Positions 9,001 to 16,096 of a stretch of DNA of 64,000 nucleotides are shown here, in pieces. Positions within the stretch are counted from its first letter, which is position 1, and each line of letters opens with the position of its first letter. Under the pieces are notes generated by a model, which saw only the letters and a program-made list of their open reading frames with translations, searched no databases and was not told the origin of the DNA. The translations under genes and the position numbers were made by a program. This DNA is from an uncultured bacterium (lineage in GTDB: Bacteria; Verrucomicrobiota; Kiritimatiellia; RFP12; UBA1067): assembly GCA_902764415.1 (NCBI GenBank), contig CACWVU010000008.1, positions 1 to 64,000 on the forward strand, read 5' to 3'.

Positions 9001-9893
9001 AGGGGACGCTCCCGAACATCATCTACGGCTCGACCGCCGGCAACCGCGACACCGTCGACGCCCAGCTCTGGTTCATCCGATGCGTCGAGGAGCTTTCCGC
9101 CCGCGAACCCGGCCTCGGGGAGATCGCCTCCCTGCGCCGCACCTGCGAGTCGATCGTGCGCAACTACACGTCCGGCACCCCGAACGGCATCAGGGTCGAC
9201 CCGGAAAGCGGCCTTGTCTGGTCGCCCTCGCACTTCACCTGGATGGACACCAACTACCCGGCCTGCACTCCGCGCGAAGGCTATGCCGTCGAGATCCAGG
9301 CGCTCTGGATCGCGGCGCTCCGCTTCCTCGGAAAGGACGACCTCGCCGCGCGCGCGGCGGATTCGGTGGAGCGGCTCTTCCGCATCGAGGGCGGCGGCTA
9401 CTGCGACTGCCTCGACGCGCCCGCCGGCGTCGCCGCGGCGCAGGCGAAGCCGGACCGGGCGGTGCGCCCCAACCAGCTGCTTCTCGCGGCGTTCGGCATC
9501 TGCGACGCCAGGGCGGTCGTGCGCTCCGCCGAGGAGCTCGTCATTCCCGGCGGCATGCGCTCGCTCGCCGCCGGCGACGGACGCTACCGCGGCGTCTACA
9601 CCGGCGACGAGGACACGAGCCGCAAACAGGCCTACCACAACGGCACCGCCTGGATGTGGCAGTTCCCGCTCTATGTCGAGGCGCTCGCCGCGAGTGGCGA
9701 GGTCGACCGCGCCAAGGCGCTCTCGCTGCTCGCATCGTCCGTCGAGAACCTCAACGCCGGCTGCCTCTGCCAGCTGAGCGAAATCGCCGACGGCGACGCG
9801 CCGCACGCGGAGAAGGGGTGCGCGGCCCAGGCGTGGAGCGTCTCCGAGCTGCTCCGGGTCCTGATTGCGCTTGGCGGCGGGGAGGCGCGATGA
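6024..9893 (+). CDS. Two-domain glycogen debranching enzyme (GH13-like + GH133)
   Basis: A 1289-residue protein. The N-terminal part contains an alpha-amylase barrel with all four GH13 signature regions: DLPANHTG (about 219), GFRCDAG (about 292, nucleophile Asp), MLEGLGG (about 320, acid Glu) and ETHDND (about 378). The C-terminal third (about 930-1285) is an amylo-alpha-1,6-glucosidase/GDE_C domain with LDWGRDTFIF near 957. In the eukaryotic debranching enzyme these two activities (4-alpha-glucanotransferase and alpha-1,6-glucosidase) are joined in the same order. Predicted role: debranching of glycogen or a related alpha-glucan. It starts immediately after the previous stop with GGAGG as Shine-Dalgarno and overlaps the next gene by 4 nt. 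It has no signal peptide, so it acts in the cytoplasm. Confidence 0.85.
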   Translation: MKQSPAPDAHLVKWRGDTLEVTLELDTPRPGRAAFRTNAGRASVRRAEIIDETEKGITPMAKAWTDIPLPEIAPGVFSASIQLKEVGIFSGKPCFFPEGSSIPEWPEGRNFHVKVESAETRSNNSIYTVFPRQFGSFREVARRLDHIMDDMGFRIVQTLPPFPVPTTYAVMGEYGCPFAATDFFTVDPAMAEFDERATPLDQFKELIGAVHARGGLFFVDLPANHTGWASTLQTHHPEWFARESDGRFRSPGAWGVKWADLVELDYSHAGLRAYMAEVFVHWCRLGVDGFRCDAGYMIPAETWLYIVARVREEYPDTVFMLEGLGGDLAVTDRLLGECDLNWAYSEIFQTYDRQGFEWYWPQAAARAEKFGTLVHFAETHDNDRLAKGGETWARLRVQLAALLSWQGAWGIANGVEWYATEKIDVHGKNDLNWGAQPNMIGLIARLNEVLRTEPSFSGPCSIRLVTRGAGNTLAALRESPADGGGEPRRLLVLANLDCGADAEIEWERGAFPSGEAIDLVTGAKSRVEGSVHLAPGQVLCLAPSEAKVRPPAAAPSQRADFRIVLPRDCSRTLVAPAGSVVLASADVEFRLRLIGPATERTLRTLRSTGRHGVFNVPEYVGDGTRARALRLDVTRYVAGRAERDSTLFFVPPPIEKARMLTGLDGAGLRLHPEWRTVLSDGAGAAAQLRLGWGAVASRYDAFLAANPNPEVPSDRLNLWIRTRCWLQREGYMREIDAKCADFFAADPAGRFARWEFKVPCGMGLETRFEFTHRLDPAANRAVLVVRRTKGGERDAPGKVRVVFRPDIDWRSFHQTTKAYLGPEREFSRAARPVGSDGFDFAPGEGMFSMRIRGGRYHHEPQWNYNVAYAEDAERGLEGSGDIFSPGWVSADLAAGDEVVFAGQYLRPGEKSAAPSAAPEIEDRGRSLPLAAALAESMRLYIVRRNDLKTVIAGYPWFLDWGRDTFIFMRGMIAAGMVEESLKILLAFAAFEEKGTLPNIIYGSTAGNRDTVDAQLWFIRCVEELSAREPGLGEIASLRRTCESIVRNYTSGTPNGIRVDPESGLVWSPSHFTWMDTNYPACTPREGYAVEIQALWIAALRFLGKDDLAARAADSVERLFRIEGGGYCDCLDAPAGVAAAQAKPDRAVRPNQLLLAAFGICDARAVVRSAEELVIPGGMRSLAAGDGRYRGVYTGDEDTSRKQAYHNGTAWMWQFPLYVEALAASGEVDRAKALSLLASSVENLNAGCLCQLSEIADGDAPHAEKGCAAQAWSVSELLRVLIALGGGEAR

Positions 9894-11770
9894 ACGCCGC
9901 CGCGTCCGGACTCGAGGCCGGCGATGAGCTCTGGTCCCTCGTGCGCGAGACCGTCGGCGACGGACGGCTCTCCGTCGTCATGCCTTTCTACCGCCTCGCC
10001 GCCTCCGCCCGCGGCAACCTGCGCCTCGTGGCCGAACTCTTCGAGTCCCGTCGGGTGCCGGTCGAGCTGGTGCCGGTCGACGACGGCAGCTCGGACGGCA
10101 CCGACGCCGAGTTCGAGCGCGTCGCGACTGAATGGAACTATCGTCATGTCACTTTCAAGCCGGTCGTTTGCCGGCGCAACGGCGGCAAGGGCGCCGCGCT
10201 CAAGGCCGGCTTCGCGGCGTCGACCGGCGAGTACGTGATGCTCCTCGACGGCGACCTCGACATCCAGCCCCAGCAGACGCCGTGGTTCTTCGAGCGGATG
10301 GCGAAGGAAGGCGCGGACGTGGTGGTAGGCTCCAAACGGCATCCGCGGAGCGTGGTCGAGTACCCATGGCACCGGCGCATCGTCTCGTGGTGCTACTTCA
10401 CCCTCGTGCGCATCTTCATCGGCCTGCCGCTCACCGACACCCAGACCGGCATGAAGCTCTTCCGCCGCGAAGTCCTGGGCGAGGCGCTCGCGCGCATGCT
10501 GGTGAAGACCTACGCCTTCGACCTGGAGCTCCTCGCCATCGCCCGCTCGCGCGGAGCGAAGATCGCCGAGGCGCCGGTGGTGATCAGGTTCGGCCAGAAG
10601 TTCGGCGCCCTGAGCCCGAAGACGGTGAAGTCCATGGCCTGGGACTCGCTCGCCGTCTTCTACCGGCTCCGCATCCTCAGTTACTACGCGCGCGCCGAGG
10701 CGCCGAAGCCGCCCGCCGGCGAGCCGCTTGTCAGCGTCGTCGTCGCCTGCCCGGAGCCGAGCTGGATGCTCGAGGAGTGCCTGTCGGCGATGGAGCGCCA
10801 GACCTGGGAGAAGTGGGAGGCAATCGTCCTGCCCGACGGCGAGGTCGACCCCGCCTTTGCCGCGAAGTACTCCGGCCGCGTCCGGTTTGTCGCCACCGGC
10901 AAGGTGCGCCCGGCGGAGAAGCGCAACCTCGGCATCCGCGAGGCGAAGGGCGAGGTGGTGGCTTTCATCGACGACGACGCCTACCCCGACCAGCATTGGA
11001 TCGAGTACGCGCTCAAGTACTTTGGCGACGATTCGGTGGGCGCGCTCGGCGGACCGGGGGTGACGCCGCCAGGCGACGGCTTCCTCGCGCGGATCGGCGG
11101 GCGCGTATACGAGAACCCGCTCGTCTCCGGCTCCTACCGCTACCGCTACAGGGCCGGCGGCGTGCGACGCGACGTGGACGACTACCCGAGCTGCAACCTC
11201 TTCGTGCGCAAGCGGCTGCTGGACGCGATCGGCGGCTACCGCACCGACTTCTGGCCGGGCGAGGACACGCTCCTCTGCAAGGACATCGTCGACAGCGGCG
11301 CGAGGATCGTCTACGATCCGTGGGTGGTGGTGTGCCACCACCGCCGCCCGCTCCTCATGCCGCACCTGCGGCAGCTGGGGCGCTACGCCTTCCACCGCGG
11401 CTACTTCGTGAAGCGCTATCCGTCGAACTCGCTGCACCTGAGCTACTTCATCCCGTCGCTGTTCGTCCTCTATCTCGTCCTCGCCGCCGCGCTTGCCGTC
11501 GTCCCGACGCCGTCCGCGATGCCGGTGTGGCTCTGGTCGCTCTGGTACGGCGTCATGTGCGGCCCGCTGCTCGTCTATCTCGCGCTCCTCTTCCTGACCA
11601 CCTTCACCTGGCGACTGCCGACCTGGGCCCTGACGGTCTGCGGGGTGTTCGCGACCCACGTCACCTACGGCGTCCGGTTCATCCAGGGCCTCTGCGCCAA
11701 GCGCGCCCCCTGCGAATTCATCGGCCAGGATCACGCCTCCTCCGGACGGAGTCCTGGCGCGGCAGATTGA
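9890..11770 (+). CDS. Double GT2 glycosyltransferase with C-terminal membrane segments
   Basis: A 626-residue protein with two family-2 glycosyltransferase domains in tandem. The first (about 20-265) resembles polyprenyl-phosphate sugar synthases: DDGSSDGT, then DGDLD as the DxD metal site, and TDTQTGMKLF. The second (about 280-500) has VVVACPEPSW, IDDDAYPD and a GEDTLLCKD motif typical of processive or transfer GT2 enzymes. Hydrophobic helices follow at about 520-610. A single polypeptide may make a lipid-linked sugar and then transfer it; that is inference. The start ATG overlaps the debranching-enzyme stop (ATGA), indicating translational coupling. Cell-envelope glycan synthesis is likely; the sugar is unknown. 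Confidence 0.8.
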   Translation: MNAAASGLEAGDELWSLVRETVGDGRLSVVMPFYRLAASARGNLRLVAELFESRRVPVELVPVDDGSSDGTDAEFERVATEWNYRHVTFKPVVCRRNGGKGAALKAGFAASTGEYVMLLDGDLDIQPQQTPWFFERMAKEGADVVVGSKRHPRSVVEYPWHRRIVSWCYFTLVRIFIGLPLTDTQTGMKLFRREVLGEALARMLVKTYAFDLELLAIARSRGAKIAEAPVVIRFGQKFGALSPKTVKSMAWDSLAVFYRLRILSYYARAEAPKPPAGEPLVSVVVACPEPSWMLEECLSAMERQTWEKWEAIVLPDGEVDPAFAAKYSGRVRFVATGKVRPAEKRNLGIREAKGEVVAFIDDDAYPDQHWIEYALKYFGDDSVGALGGPGVTPPGDGFLARIGGRVYENPLVSGSYRYRYRAGGVRRDVDDYPSCNLFVRKRLLDAIGGYRTDFWPGEDTLLCKDIVDSGARIVYDPWVVVCHHRRPLLMPHLRQLGRYAFHRGYFVKRYPSNSLHLSYFIPSLFVLYLVLAAALAVVPTPSAMPVWLWSLWYGVMCGPLLVYLALLFLTTFTWRLPTWALTVCGVFATHVTYGVRFIQGLCAKRAPCEFIGQDHASSGRSPGAAD

Positions 11771-11787
11771 CACGTGGCGTAAGTTTT

Positions 11788-11796
11788 AGGTATAAT
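11788..11796 (+). promoter_or_regulatory. -10 promoter of panC
   Basis: AGGTATAAT has hexamer TATAAT at 11791-11796, 7 nt before the ATG at 11804. Confidence 0.65.
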
Positions 11797-11803
11797 TCAG
11801 TCA

Positions 11804-12652
11804 ATGAACCGAGAAGGGAAAGCACAAAAGGAAATGAAAATCTTCCGGAACCCGGCAGGGATGCAGAAGTGGGCGAAGGCAAGGCGGCGCGCAGGCGCGA
11901 AGATCGCGCTGGTGCCGACGATGGGCTATCTCCACGAGGGCCACCTCTCGCTGATCGCGAAGGCGAAGGCCAAGGGCGCGGACGAGATCGTCGTGAGCGT
12001 GTTCGTGAACCCGGTCCAGTTCGGCCCCAACGAGGACTACGCCGCCTATCCGCGCGACGAGAAGGCCGACCTCGCGAAGTGCCGCGCCGCCGGCGCGACG
12101 GCGGTGTTCTTCCCGACCCCGGCGAACATGTACCTCGACGCCCACTCCACCTACGTGGTAGAGGAGCGCCTTTCGCAGGGCCTCTGCGGCGCGCGGCGCC
12201 CCGGCCACTTCCGCGGCGTCTGCACCGTCGTCGCCAAGCTCTTCAACCTCGTCTCGCCCGACTTCGCCGTGTTCGGCCAGAAGGACTACCAGCAGGCGCA
12301 GGTCATCAAGCGGATGGTGCGCGACCTCAACTTCGGCATCGAGATCGTGGTCGCGCCGATCGTCCGCGAGCCGTCCGGCCTCGCCCGCTCGAGCCGCAAC
12401 ACCTATCTCTCCGCCGACGAGCGTGCCCGTGCGCTCGCGATCTCCCGCACGCTGCGCGAGGTGAAGGCGGGCAAGGTGAAGACCGTCGCCGCCGCAGCGA
12501 AGGCGATCGCGAAGGCGGGGCTGAAGGTGGACTACGTCGAGTGCGTGGACGCGAAGACGCTCGAGCCGCGCCGCCGCATCGCCAAGGGCTGCTGCGTGCT
12601 CGCCGCCGCCTACGCCGGCAAGACCCGGCTCATCGACAACGTTGTCGTCTGA
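11804..12652 (+). CDS. panC: Pantothenate synthetase
   Basis: PanC condenses pantoate with beta-alanine using ATP to make pantothenate, the precursor of coenzyme A. The family signatures are clear: VPTMGYLHEGHLSLI (nucleotide-binding HxGH motif), VSVFVNPVQFGPNEDY, FGQKDYQQAQVI and SSRNTYLSADER. Length is 282 residues, usual for the family. Two starts compete: ATG 11804, 7 nt after the -10 (leaderless), and ATG 11834, which fits the usual family N-terminus (MKIFRN) and follows AAAAGGAA. I report the outer one. No panB or panD is nearby. It stands alone on its own promoter, with the GH97 gene 26 nt downstream. Confidence 0.95.
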   Translation: MNREGKAQKEMKIFRNPAGMQKWAKARRRAGAKIALVPTMGYLHEGHLSLIAKAKAKGADEIVVSVFVNPVQFGPNEDYAAYPRDEKADLAKCRAAGATAVFFPTPANMYLDAHSTYVVEERLSQGLCGARRPGHFRGVCTVVAKLFNLVSPDFAVFGQKDYQQAQVIKRMVRDLNFGIEIVVAPIVREPSGLARSSRNTYLSADERARALAISRTLREVKAGKVKTVAAAAKAIAKAGLKVDYVECVDAKTLEPRRRIAKGCCVLAAAYAGKTRLIDNVVV

Positions 12653-12678
12653 GATCTAAAGCAAGAAAGGAAAATCAA

Positions 12679-14700
12679 ATGAAGAAACTCTTCTTCGCCG
12701 CCATCGCCGCCTCGCTGCTCGCGGGCTGCTGCCGCGAATGCGGCACCGTTGCCTCGGTGAAGTCCCCCGACGGCCGCAACGCAATCGAATTCAATGCGGT
12801 CAAAGCTACCTACCGCGTCCTCCGCGACGGCGTGACCGTGGCCGGCCCCGCGGCGGTTTCGCTCAAGCTCGATGGCCGCGAGCTCGGCGCAGGCGCGTCG
12901 CTCAAGGGCTTTTGCCGCGGCAGGCTCTCCTGCCTGGTCGCCACCCCGGTCTACAAGAAATGGGCGATCGACCTCGCCGCAAACACGCTCTTCGCCGACT
13001 ACGGCGACTGGGGCGTGAGATTGGTCGCCCGCAATGACGGCGTCGCCTACCGCTTCGAGACTAAGCTCAAGGGGAAAGTTCGCGTGGTCTGGGAGTCCGC
13101 CCCGCTGGTGATTCCCGATCCCGCGGCGCGCTGCTGGTTCTCGACCACCCAATATTCCGGGTGCGAGGAGGTGATCCCGCAGGCCGTCGCCGCCGGCGAA
13201 GCATGCACCGGCACCAACAAGTTCGCGTACCTTCCCTTTGCGTACACGCTCGGCGGCAAGTACGTGGCGGTGGTGGAGTCGGACGTCTTCGACTACCCGA
13301 TCCTGAACCTCGCCCGCGAGGCGAAGGGCGATGGACCGGTCGAGTTCAGTTCTACCTTCAGCCGCTGGCCGAAGTCCAGGCAGCGCATCGGCGGCTGGGG
13401 CGAACAAGTCGTGGAGACCGGCGGCCGCTGGATCCGCCCGACCGCATTCGAGGACTATCTCGTCGAGACCGAGGGGACTCGCACCTTCCCGTGGCGCGGC
13501 TTCGTGCTCGCCGACTCGCCCTCGGCGTTTGTCGGCGCCGACCTCGTGAACGCGCTCGCCCGTCCGCAGGTCGATGGCGACGACTTCAAGTGGGTGAAGC
13601 CGGGCAAGGTCGCGTGGGACTGGTGGAACTGCTTCGACAACAAGCGCATTCCCGAGAACGACGGCGTCAACACCAAGACCTACGAGCGCTTCATCGACTT
13701 CGCCCAGAAGACCGGCGTCGAGTACGTGATCTTCGACGAGGGCTGGTCCGAGCACCTCAACATCTGGAAGTTCCACCCCTCCGTCGACGTCGAGCACCTC
13801 ATCAAGTACGCCAACGAGCGCGGCGTTGGGATCATCCTCTGGATGGCGTGGGCGCAGGTCTTCGGCGAGGAGGACCGCGTGGCCGAGCACTTCGCGAAGC
13901 TCGGCGCCAAGGGTTTCAAGGTGGATTTCATGGACCGCGGCGACGCCGAGGTCGAGCGCTTCCTCTGGAAGTTCGCGGAGAGCTGCCGCAAGCATCGCAT
14001 GCTCGTCGACTACCACGGCGCGCACCGTCCGACCGGCATGAGCAGGGCGTACCCCAACGTGCTCAACTTTGAGGGCATCCACGGACTGGAGAACACTAAG
14101 TGGGGCGCGAAGGACCTCACAGGAATGATGGACAGCGACGTGCGCGCGGTGTACCTGCGCATGACCGCCGGCCCGATGGACTACACGCCAGGCGCGATGG
14201 ACAACTACCCGGTCGACGGCTACCTCGGAGGGCGCGAGGGCCCGAAGGGCGCTCAGCCCGGCTCGGCCGGCACCCGCTGCCGCCAGATGGCGATGATGGC
14301 GCTCTACGAGGCGCCGCTCCAGATGCTCTGCGACGCGCCCACCAAGTACGAGGCCAACCCGGAGTGCTTCAAGTTCATGGCGGCGACGCCGGTCGTGTGG
14401 GCGGATTCCCGCGGACTCGCCGGCGACCCGGATTCCTTCGCGGCGGTCGCGCGCCGCGCCAAGGACGGCGCGTGGTACGCGGCGGCGATCTCCAACCGCG
14501 ACGCGCACGAGTTCAAGCTCGACACCGCCGCGTTCCTCGACGGCGGCGAATGGGAGGCCGAGATCTTCCGCGACGCGCCGGAGGGCGACGCCGCGCCGAC
14601 CAAATACGTCCACGAGACCAAGTCCGTCAAGGCCGGCGACCAGCTCGACATCGGCCTCGGCCGCGGCGGCGGCTTCGTGGCCAGGTTCGTCCGCAAGTAG
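12679..14700 (+). CDS. GH97 family alpha-glycosidase, lipoprotein
   Basis: A 673-residue secreted enzyme. The N-terminus has a signal peptide with lipobox LLAGC. The N-terminal beta-sandwich starts VKSPDGRNAIEF. The barrel includes WDWWNCFDNK, FDEGWSEHLN, KVDFMDRGD and LNFEGIHGLE. An Asp in the KVDFMDR motif (Asp416 here) marks the retaining alpha-galactosidase-like branch of GH97, as opposed to the inverting SusB branch; Glu465 in FEGIHG is the likely acid/base. The substrate is probably an alpha-galactoside or alpha-glucoside handled at the outer membrane or in the periplasm. The start is supported by AAAGGA upstream. It may be cotranscribed with panC and the methyltransferase that follows 12 nt later. 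Confidence 0.88.
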   Translation: MKKLFFAAIAASLLAGCCRECGTVASVKSPDGRNAIEFNAVKATYRVLRDGVTVAGPAAVSLKLDGRELGAGASLKGFCRGRLSCLVATPVYKKWAIDLAANTLFADYGDWGVRLVARNDGVAYRFETKLKGKVRVVWESAPLVIPDPAARCWFSTTQYSGCEEVIPQAVAAGEACTGTNKFAYLPFAYTLGGKYVAVVESDVFDYPILNLAREAKGDGPVEFSSTFSRWPKSRQRIGGWGEQVVETGGRWIRPTAFEDYLVETEGTRTFPWRGFVLADSPSAFVGADLVNALARPQVDGDDFKWVKPGKVAWDWWNCFDNKRIPENDGVNTKTYERFIDFAQKTGVEYVIFDEGWSEHLNIWKFHPSVDVEHLIKYANERGVGIILWMAWAQVFGEEDRVAEHFAKLGAKGFKVDFMDRGDAEVERFLWKFAESCRKHRMLVDYHGAHRPTGMSRAYPNVLNFEGIHGLENTKWGAKDLTGMMDSDVRAVYLRMTAGPMDYTPGAMDNYPVDGYLGGREGPKGAQPGSAGTRCRQMAMMALYEAPLQMLCDAPTKYEANPECFKFMAATPVVWADSRGLAGDPDSFAAVARRAKDGAWYAAAISNRDAHEFKLDTAAFLDGGEWEAEIFRDAPEGDAAPTKYVHETKSVKAGDQLDIGLGRGGGFVARFVRK

Positions 14701-14712
14701 CTGGGAGGCGAG

Positions 14713-15924
14713 ATGACTTCCACGGTCTACATCGCGAAGAACGTCTACGGCGGGGACGGCCTCGGCCGCCTCGGCGACGGGCGGGTGGTCTTCGTCCCCG
14801 GCGCGTGGGAGGGCGAGCAGGTCAAGGCCGAGATCTTCGAGGAGAAGCCTCGCTTCGTGCGGGCGCGGCTCGTCGAAGTGGTCGAGCCGAGCCCGGAGCG
14901 CGTCGAACCTGAGGCGACGGTCGTGCCCGGCATGGTCTACGCCGGGCTCTCCGCCGCCGGCGAGAAGGCGGCCAAGGACCGCCAGCTCGCCGAGTTCTTC
15001 GAGCGTGCGCGGATCCCCGTGCCGTCGTCCGCAACCGTCGAGGGCGGTCCCCAGCTCGCCTACCGCAACAAGGCGGTCTACCACTTCGCCCGCCAGCGCG
15101 GAAAGTGGGCGCTCGGCTACCGCGCCGAGCCCGGGCACGAAATCGTCGACGTCGAGTCGGATCCGCTGGTGGTGCCGGCGATCGACGCGGCGCTTCCCGA
15201 GATCCGCCGCGGCGTGATGCGGCTTTTAACCCAAGGCTCCGAGGCGGTGCGCAAGTCGGTCGAGCGCCAGGGCAACGTCACCGTCAGGTGGACGCGCAAG
15301 AGCGGCGTCAAGTGGTGGGTAGGCGACGCGCCCGCCGACCTTGTCCTCAAGGAAACCACGCTGGGAATCGACTTCGAGGTGCCGGCGGACGGTTTCTACC
15401 AGGTGAACCCGGCGGTCTCGGAGCTGCTCGCGCAGGCGGTTGTCGACGAATACCGCCGCGGCGCGAATGCGGCGCCGGAGCTCATGGACCTCTACTGCGG
15501 CGTCGGAGTCTTCGGCATCCTCTGCCGTCCGCCGAAGCTCGTCGGCGTCGAGTCCGGCCGCCAGGCCGTCGCCTTCGCGAAGCGCAACGCGGCGATCCAC
15601 AAGGTCCAGGCCGACTTCTTCGCCGACCAGGTTGGCCGCGCCGTGCGGCGCCTCAAGGCCGGCGAGCGGACGACGGTGATCGTCGATCCGCCGCGGGGCG
15701 GGCTGGAGCACGGCGTCGTGAAGTGGCTCGCGCACTCTCGCACGCCGCGGGTCATCTACGTCTCCTGCGACCCGGCGACGCTGATCCGCGACCTGAAGGG
15801 GCTTGCGGGCGCATACTCCGTCGCCTCGATCCGCCGGTTCGAGATGTTCCCGCGCACCGCCCGCTTCGAGACCCTGGTCGTCCTGGAAAGACATCCTTCT
15901 CTCACAGCAGCCAGTAATCAGTAA
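14713..15924 (+). CDS. RNA 5-methyluridine methyltransferase (RlmD/TrmA family)
   Basis: A 403-residue SAM-dependent enzyme that methylates a uridine in rRNA or tRNA. A TRAM-like RNA-binding domain occupies the N-terminus (about 1-60). The Rossmann methyltransferase domain has DLYCGVGVFGI (about 260), VDPPRGG (about 323) and the catalytic Cys in YVSCDPATLIRDL (about 350). The four-cysteine iron-sulfur site normally found after the TRAM domain in RlmD is missing: that stretch (VVPGMVYAGLSAAGEKAA) has no Cys. Start: ATG with GGGAGG 5 nt upstream. The last codons (AASNQ) are encoded by a heptanucleotide repeat that runs on past the stop. Confidence 0.85.
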   Translation: MTSTVYIAKNVYGGDGLGRLGDGRVVFVPGAWEGEQVKAEIFEEKPRFVRARLVEVVEPSPERVEPEATVVPGMVYAGLSAAGEKAAKDRQLAEFFERARIPVPSSATVEGGPQLAYRNKAVYHFARQRGKWALGYRAEPGHEIVDVESDPLVVPAIDAALPEIRRGVMRLLTQGSEAVRKSVERQGNVTVRWTRKSGVKWWVGDAPADLVLKETTLGIDFEVPADGFYQVNPAVSELLAQAVVDEYRRGANAAPELMDLYCGVGVFGILCRPPKLVGVESGRQAVAFAKRNAAIHKVQADFFADQVGRAVRRLKAGERTTVIVDPPRGGLEHGVVKWLAHSRTPRVIYVSCDPATLIRDLKGLAGAYSVASIRRFEMFPRTARFETLVVLERHPSLTAASNQ

Positions 15925-15953
15925 CCAGTAACCAGCAGCCAGTAGCCAGTGAA
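15905..15953. repeat. Seven tandem heptanucleotides (CAGYARC type)
   Basis: Units read CAGCAGC, CAGTAAT, CAGTAAC, CAGTAAC, CAGCAGC, CAGTAGC, CAGTGAA. They overlap the last 20 nt of the methyltransferase gene. A related block is at 37174-37208. The rest of 15954-16046 has no gene. Confidence 0.7.
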
Positions 15954-16046
15954 TGAGGAGGGTAATGTCCGTTTCCCACTGGACGCTGATAGTCGGTTGC
16001 TGAGCCGCTTCCAACCTGGTTCCGGCGAACCACGAACCACGAATAT

Positions 16047-16055
16047 GGTATAATA
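16047..16055 (+). promoter_or_regulatory. Extended -10 promoter of the activase gene
   Basis: TGGTATAAT has hexamer 16050-16055. It abuts GAACCAC heptanucleotide words (16028-16044). The gene starts 41 nt downstream, leaving a leader of about 35 nt with a Shine-Dalgarno. Confidence 0.7.
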
Positions 16056-16096
16056 CACACTCTTAGCTTCTCCAGGAAGACAGCGAAGAGGTTGAA

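Noticed and set aside
4377-9806. A 1809-codon ORF on the - strand
   Set aside because: It is the antisense shadow of the reductase and debranching-enzyme genes in high-GC DNA; its composition is Arg/Gly/Ala/Glu-rich with no domain, and the + strand genes have catalytic motifs.
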